From Roseovarius sp. TE539 (GTDB lineage Bacteria; Pseudomonadota; Alphaproteobacteria; Rhodobacterales; Rhodobacteraceae), in NCBI RefSeq assembly GCF_003298505.1, contig NZ_QNGB01000023.1, positions 1 through 55,571 on the forward strand: a stretch of DNA of 55,571 nt. The letters run 5' to 3'. The translations under genes and the position numbers were made by a program. Below the pieces are notes generated by a model that saw only the letters and a list, made by a program, of their open reading frames with translations, did not search any database and was not told the DNA's origin. Each line of letters starts with the position of its first letter. Positions within the stretch are counted from its first letter, which is position 1. Positions 53,027-55,571 of this stretch are shown piece by piece.

Positions 53027-53776
53027 AGTTAATTCGTTCTAAGAGGCCGGCAAGTGAGGGTCGCACATGTCCGCGCCTAGTAGGGCGAATTGGTCTTGGT
53101 GAGCCCTTCAAGATAAGCGAAATTCAACTTTGGATAATTGGTGCCAGATAAAGCCGATTTTTTGGAGTTGGCACCGATCGTCACCAAGCGGCCCTTCAAG
53201 TATTCATTGCCGAGCAGCTGATGTGGGTCGTCCTCGACGGGCATGCGGTGCAGCACGTGCAAACTACAACTGAGGCGCTGCGTTCAATGTGGGTTCCGAG
53301 CCATCTTGCGGCAATGCAGTAGATTCTCAGGATTTGACGCAATTTCAATGTCTGCAACCGCCCGACTGCATCAATCAGCGCGCACCTGCAGAGAATGACC
53401 GGAAATCACCTGCCAAGTTGAATGCTGCGCTCGCAATGCTGCGCTCGCGAAGATCGCACCGATGACCTTCCGAAAAGAGGACGTTTGCGAACTATCGGCG
53501 AGCGATGCGTGACCTCTGGACGACGCTGTTTGCGATGGCGGCGCATTCCTCCGCTGTAGAAATTGGTGAATAGCCGAGCTGCCGCTTTTCCCCCACGGAT
53601 TTATCGCGCGGCCCGCCAACCGGGCATGCGCGATGGAGTGTAACCCTTCAGCAGGACAGTGCCACCTGGCGTTCGCTGACCCCGATGTTCGGGGCCCCAC
53701 GCAATGAACCCCGTGAAGAGGTGTCCGCATGACATCAGGCGCGGCCCACCGAGAATATGGGCCATGCGCGATGCTT
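53027..53776. other. Region without a supported gene; decayed DNA
   Basis: 750 bp after the crotonase. Frames open by chance are low in similarity to anything I know. It contains a near-perfect inverted repeat ATTGGTGCCA/TTGGCACCGAT around 53140-53178, which could be the end of a mobile element, and a 14-bp tandem duplication. Confidence 0.4.
53421..53448 (+). repeat. 14-bp tandem duplication
   Basis: AATGCTGCGCTCGC occurs twice head to tail (53421-53434, 53435-53448). It looks like a replication-slippage duplication in unconstrained DNA. Confidence 0.85.
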
Positions 53777-53968
53777 TCAGAACTTCCCGCACACGCGCCT
53801 GAGCAGTTGCACGCGGTGAAGCGTCGGGTGCAGATCGCGGCCATCGCTGATCATCCGCAGGAACTCGACCCACGCGACCTCGTTGTCGGTCAGATCTTCA
53901 GGTCCGAAGCCAGGGCGGCGCACGCGGGGATGCGCTGCCGCGGCGGACGGGCGGCTCGGGTTCGTCAT
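53777..53968 (-). CDS. Small hypothetical protein after the XRE regulator
   Basis: 63 residues (MTNPSRPSAAAAHPRVRRPG at the start, then EDLTDNEVAWVEFLRMISDG). No family recognised. Starts 4 bp after the XRE stop on the same strand, so co-translated. The helical acidic centre is protein-like. Confidence 0.5.
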   Translation of the reverse strand: MTNPSRPSAAAAHPRVRRPGFGPEDLTDNEVAWVEFLRMISDGRDLHPTLHRVQLLRRVCGKF

Positions 53969-53972
53969 GCCT

Positions 53973-54374
53973 CTACTTCCCGAAGATCGCCCGGATCGCC
54001 GCGCGACCACGGCTGGTCATGCGCGGGTCGCTGTGATCCGAAGCTTCGCGGATCTCCTGCAGCCAGCCGAGCTCGTTGCCGGTGATCGGCGTGCCCATGA
54101 TCTCCACGAGCGCGTGCGCGGCGGTATCGCCTTCGATCTGCTCGAGCGTCAGGCGCAACAAAAAAGCGGGATCGCATTCGAGCGCGCGCGCCAGGCTCGG
54201 CACGCGGTCGAGCGGCAGCTTGCTCGCGCCGGTCTTGATCATGGTGACCATGTTCTGGCTGACGAACCCGGCCTCGACGGCGATCTCGATCTGCGACTTC
54301 CGGGGCTTGAGTTCCATCACGCGCTTGTCGATGAATTTCGCGAGGCGGGTGTCAGCGTAAGGTTTCTTCGGCAT
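53973..54374 (-). CDS. XRE-like helix-turn-helix protein
   Basis: A 133-residue protein. A Cro/C1-type helix-turn-helix occupies about 12-66 (RKSQIEIAVEAGFVSQNMVTMIKTGASKLPLDRVPSLARAL), with an all-helical C-terminal part. Typical of regulators in prophages and integrative elements; the DUF927 remnant upstream supports this. The ATG at 54374 follows AAGGGGAAG. Confidence 0.8.
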   Translation of the reverse strand: MPKKPYADTRLAKFIDKRVMELKPRKSQIEIAVEAGFVSQNMVTMIKTGASKLPLDRVPSLARALECDPAFLLRLTLEQIEGDTAAHALVEIMGTPITGNELGWLQEIREASDHSDPRMTSRGRAAIRAIFGK

Positions 54375-54404
54375 TTTCTTCCCCTTTTCAGTCAGTTGCC
54401 TCAC

Positions 54405-54703
54405 AGCGTATCAGCTGCTTGCTTTATTCATAGCAACGGTCCGACGGGGAACGGGCGGGGGAAGAATTAGTCTGAATGTCCCACTTCATGGCGCTTGAGC
54501 AATAGGCTACTCTGGCAAGGTGTGGTCAGCGTCTGTGTAAAATCACATTGCAGTCCTGGCAGCGTGGACCGCTTGGACCAGTTGGACCGAAATGAAACCA
54601 GGCCGTTTTCCCGACCCGAGCGGTCCGACCGGTCCAAGTGATCCGGCGATCAGGAAGGGCTGATCGCCCCTCCCGCCATTGAATGTCAGGAAGCGCTTAC
54701 TCC
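54405..54703. other. Non-coding gap holding the XRE promoter and GGACC repeats
   Basis: About 300 bp; the XRE promoter should lie near 54420-54460. The right half is the repeat-rich stretch described separately. No gene seen. Confidence 0.45.
54564..54640 (+). repeat. TGGACC-type direct repeats with inverted copies
   Basis: Three 9-bp units starting GTGGACCGC, TTGGACCAG and TTGGACCGA (54564-54590) are followed at 54622-54640 by the inverse motif GGTCCGACCGGTCCAAG. The two blocks could pair as a hairpin with a 30-nt loop. Similar repeats are familiar beside DUF927/primase genes of alphaproteobacterial mobile elements. Confidence 0.65.
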
Positions 54704-55036
54704 TCAGACCGAGGTGGCGACATACTGGATCGTCGACTTGCCGCGCGACGACACACCGCGCATGTGAAACCCGCCACCGGTCTGGCCGAGAACAGCCAGA
54801 AGCGGTCCTCTGAACGCGTGCGACACCGCCAGCATCATCAGCGGATTGCCGACGCACCGTGCCGCGACCTCGCTCTTCCACGCGTCGAGCGTGCCCCGCG
54901 TGTGGATCGCCGCCATCATGTCGTCCGGGATATTGTCCGTCGTCACCAGCGCATGTCCGATCACGCGGCCGTTGCCGAGAACGAAGGCGTCATGCGCGTT
55001 AATGGTCCAGCCAAGCCGATGGCAGCGAAGATAGCT
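54704..55036 (-). pseudogene. DUF927 (phage/plasmid primase-helicase-like) fragment
   Basis: About 110 codons matching the DUF927 core: FVLGNGRVIG, then CVGNPLMMLAVSHAFRGPLL and the P-loop-like region GFHMRGVSSRGKST. The frame meets TGA exactly where family members have the Trp of SVWG, and the downstream sequence has no continuation. Upstream similarity stops at about 55036 where the DNA turns AT-rich. It is therefore a remnant truncated at both ends of a mobile-element replication protein. Confidence 0.75.
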
Positions 55037-55050
55037 GAAGTTTGCTATAC

Positions 55051-55065
55051 ATTGTGCTATACAAT
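55051..55065. promoter_or_regulatory. Inverted repeat within TGCTATACA repeats
   Basis: ATTGT (55051-55055) and ACAAT (55061-55065) form a perfect inverted repeat overlapping two direct copies of TGCTATACA (55043-55051, 55055-55063). A third copy occurs at 55378-55386 just before a strong Shine-Dalgarno. A candidate regulator site. Confidence 0.4.
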
Positions 55066-55446
55066 TTGCTTGAGGCAAGAATTAAAAGTATTTACAATCA
55101 ATTAGTTACGTTGATGGGGTTGACTATTTGTCGGACACCTCTTCCGCCACGATTTAGCCTAAAATATTGTTTTAATTACGTTTTTTTATATTCACCTCCC
55201 CCTTACCGCCAAAATTACCATCAAAAAATTTTCCTCATTATGCCACACCGCTCTGCCGCTTGCATCGATATGCAGACCAACGGCGTGTCGATGTGGTGAT
55301 CACGCTGTATTACAATATATTTCAAACATTCAAAAGTAAGCGGGCACTGATTTTTTTCGAATCTTCCAACGACGGATTGCTATACAGGAGGTGTGGCCCA
55401 TGAGCGCTTGCGTTGCGTCAGGGCTGCGTTGACCTCTGTTTTATAA
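55066..55446. other. AT-rich stretch, probably foreign
   Basis: 380 bp with base composition far from the rest of the window (long T and A runs at 55160-55240 and 55300-55370). Apart from a possible ten-codon leader at 55400-55432 I see no gene. It is bounded by the DUF927 remnant and the IS21 end. Confidence 0.5.
55400..55432 (+). CDS. Possible ten-codon leader peptide or interrupted gene start
   Basis: ATG at 55400 is preceded by a near-perfect AGGAGGTG Shine-Dalgarno (55387-55394) and by TTGCTATACA, -10-like, at 55377. The frame, MSACVASGLR, stops after ten codons. Either a leader peptide or a gene start scrambled by the IS21 insertion 15 bp later. Confidence 0.25.
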   Translation: MSACVASGLR

Positions 55447-55571
55447 TGTGAATCGGCATGCAAAAGTGACCCACTTGGGTGGGTATGATCATCTAAAACT
55501 GACCCACCTGCATTGTTAACATCCGTGCGCTTTGGCACGGAGGAAGAGCAGGTGTTACTGATGGAAACGTC
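55447..55571 (+). mobile_element. Left end of an IS21-family element
   Basis: The end begins TGTGAATCGGCATG and carries the family's multiple terminal repeats: AAAAGTGACCCACTTGGG at 55461-55478, then AAAACTGACCCACCTG at 55496-55511. The transposase gene starts at 55552. The rest is beyond the window. Confidence 0.75.
55552..55571 (+). CDS. istA: IS21-family transposase IstA, first codons
   Basis: GTG start at 55552 with GGAGGA 7 bp upstream; the visible codons read VLLMET, close to the usual IstA opening. The ATG at 55561 is an alternative start. Only about six codons are in the window, so the assignment rests on the terminal repeats. Confidence 0.5.

Noticed and set aside
53371..53873. Minus-strand frames of 157 and 90 codons
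   Set aside because: Low-complexity, cysteine- and arginine-rich chance frames overlapping the better-supported 63-residue gene, without ribosome binding sites.

Overview
The window looks like a high-GC alphaproteobacterial genome of the Rhodobacteraceae (Roseobacter) type. Reasons: the N-terminus and GTG start of LipA, the neighbouring DUF6456 and DUF6477 genes, a MetA with the acetyl-CoA-type residue, a non-pyrrolysine MttB paralogue, and tRNAs typical of the group. I inferred this by reading proteins; no database search was run.

Layout. (1) 1-554: two IS3-family fragments, one abutting or inserted in the other, next to a tRNA-Val. (2) 0.68-33.4 kb: a dense chromosomal backbone. It holds two tRNA-Val genes, an HU-like protein, a HerA-like ATPase, IalB, a ketosynthase/ACP/LpxD trio, a divergent L,D-transpeptidase and MepK-like hydrolase pair, lipA, a VIT1-type transporter, DUF6456/DUF6477 with DnaA boxes between them, an MttB paralogue, guaA, a DMT exporter, a FadL-like porin, metA, PPK2, prfC, tRNA-Met, and a LysR-dabB-dabA inorganic-carbon uptake locus. 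(3) 34.0-38.5 kb: a small catabolic cluster (RraA/aldolase-like, GntR, flavin reductase, amidohydrolase, GMC oxidoreductase). Its GMC gene is cut off by an IS256-family element. (4) 39.9-41.8 kb: non-coding DNA with a helically phased array of ATGTAAACAT repeats and an 18-bp perfect palindrome, resembling a plasmid iteron region, then two small membrane proteins and a truncated IS1182-type transposase. (5) 42.1-53.0 kb: a catabolic island. An eight-gene minus-strand operon (acyl-CoA ligase, SDR, two MaoC proteins, TetR, TRAP transporter QMP) lies divergent to a Baeyer-Villiger monooxygenase and a crotonase, with an HSL-type esterase at the far end. (6) 53.0-55.6 kb: decayed prophage or integrative-element DNA (XRE regulator, DUF927 fragment, repeats, an AT-rich stretch) ending in the left end of an IS21-family element.

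How the genes fit together. In the 42-53 kb island the monooxygenase would turn a ketone into an ester or lactone. The esterase would open it, the ligase would activate the acid as a CoA thioester, and the MaoC pair, SDR and crotonase would carry out beta-oxidation-like steps. The TRAP system would import a carboxylate and TetR would sense an intermediate. The two MaoC proteins carry complementary halves of the usual catalytic motif, which suggests one heteromeric hydratase. This and the iteron-like array are the most interesting signals. The DAB locus is a known type of system but unusual to meet here without carbon-fixation genes nearby.
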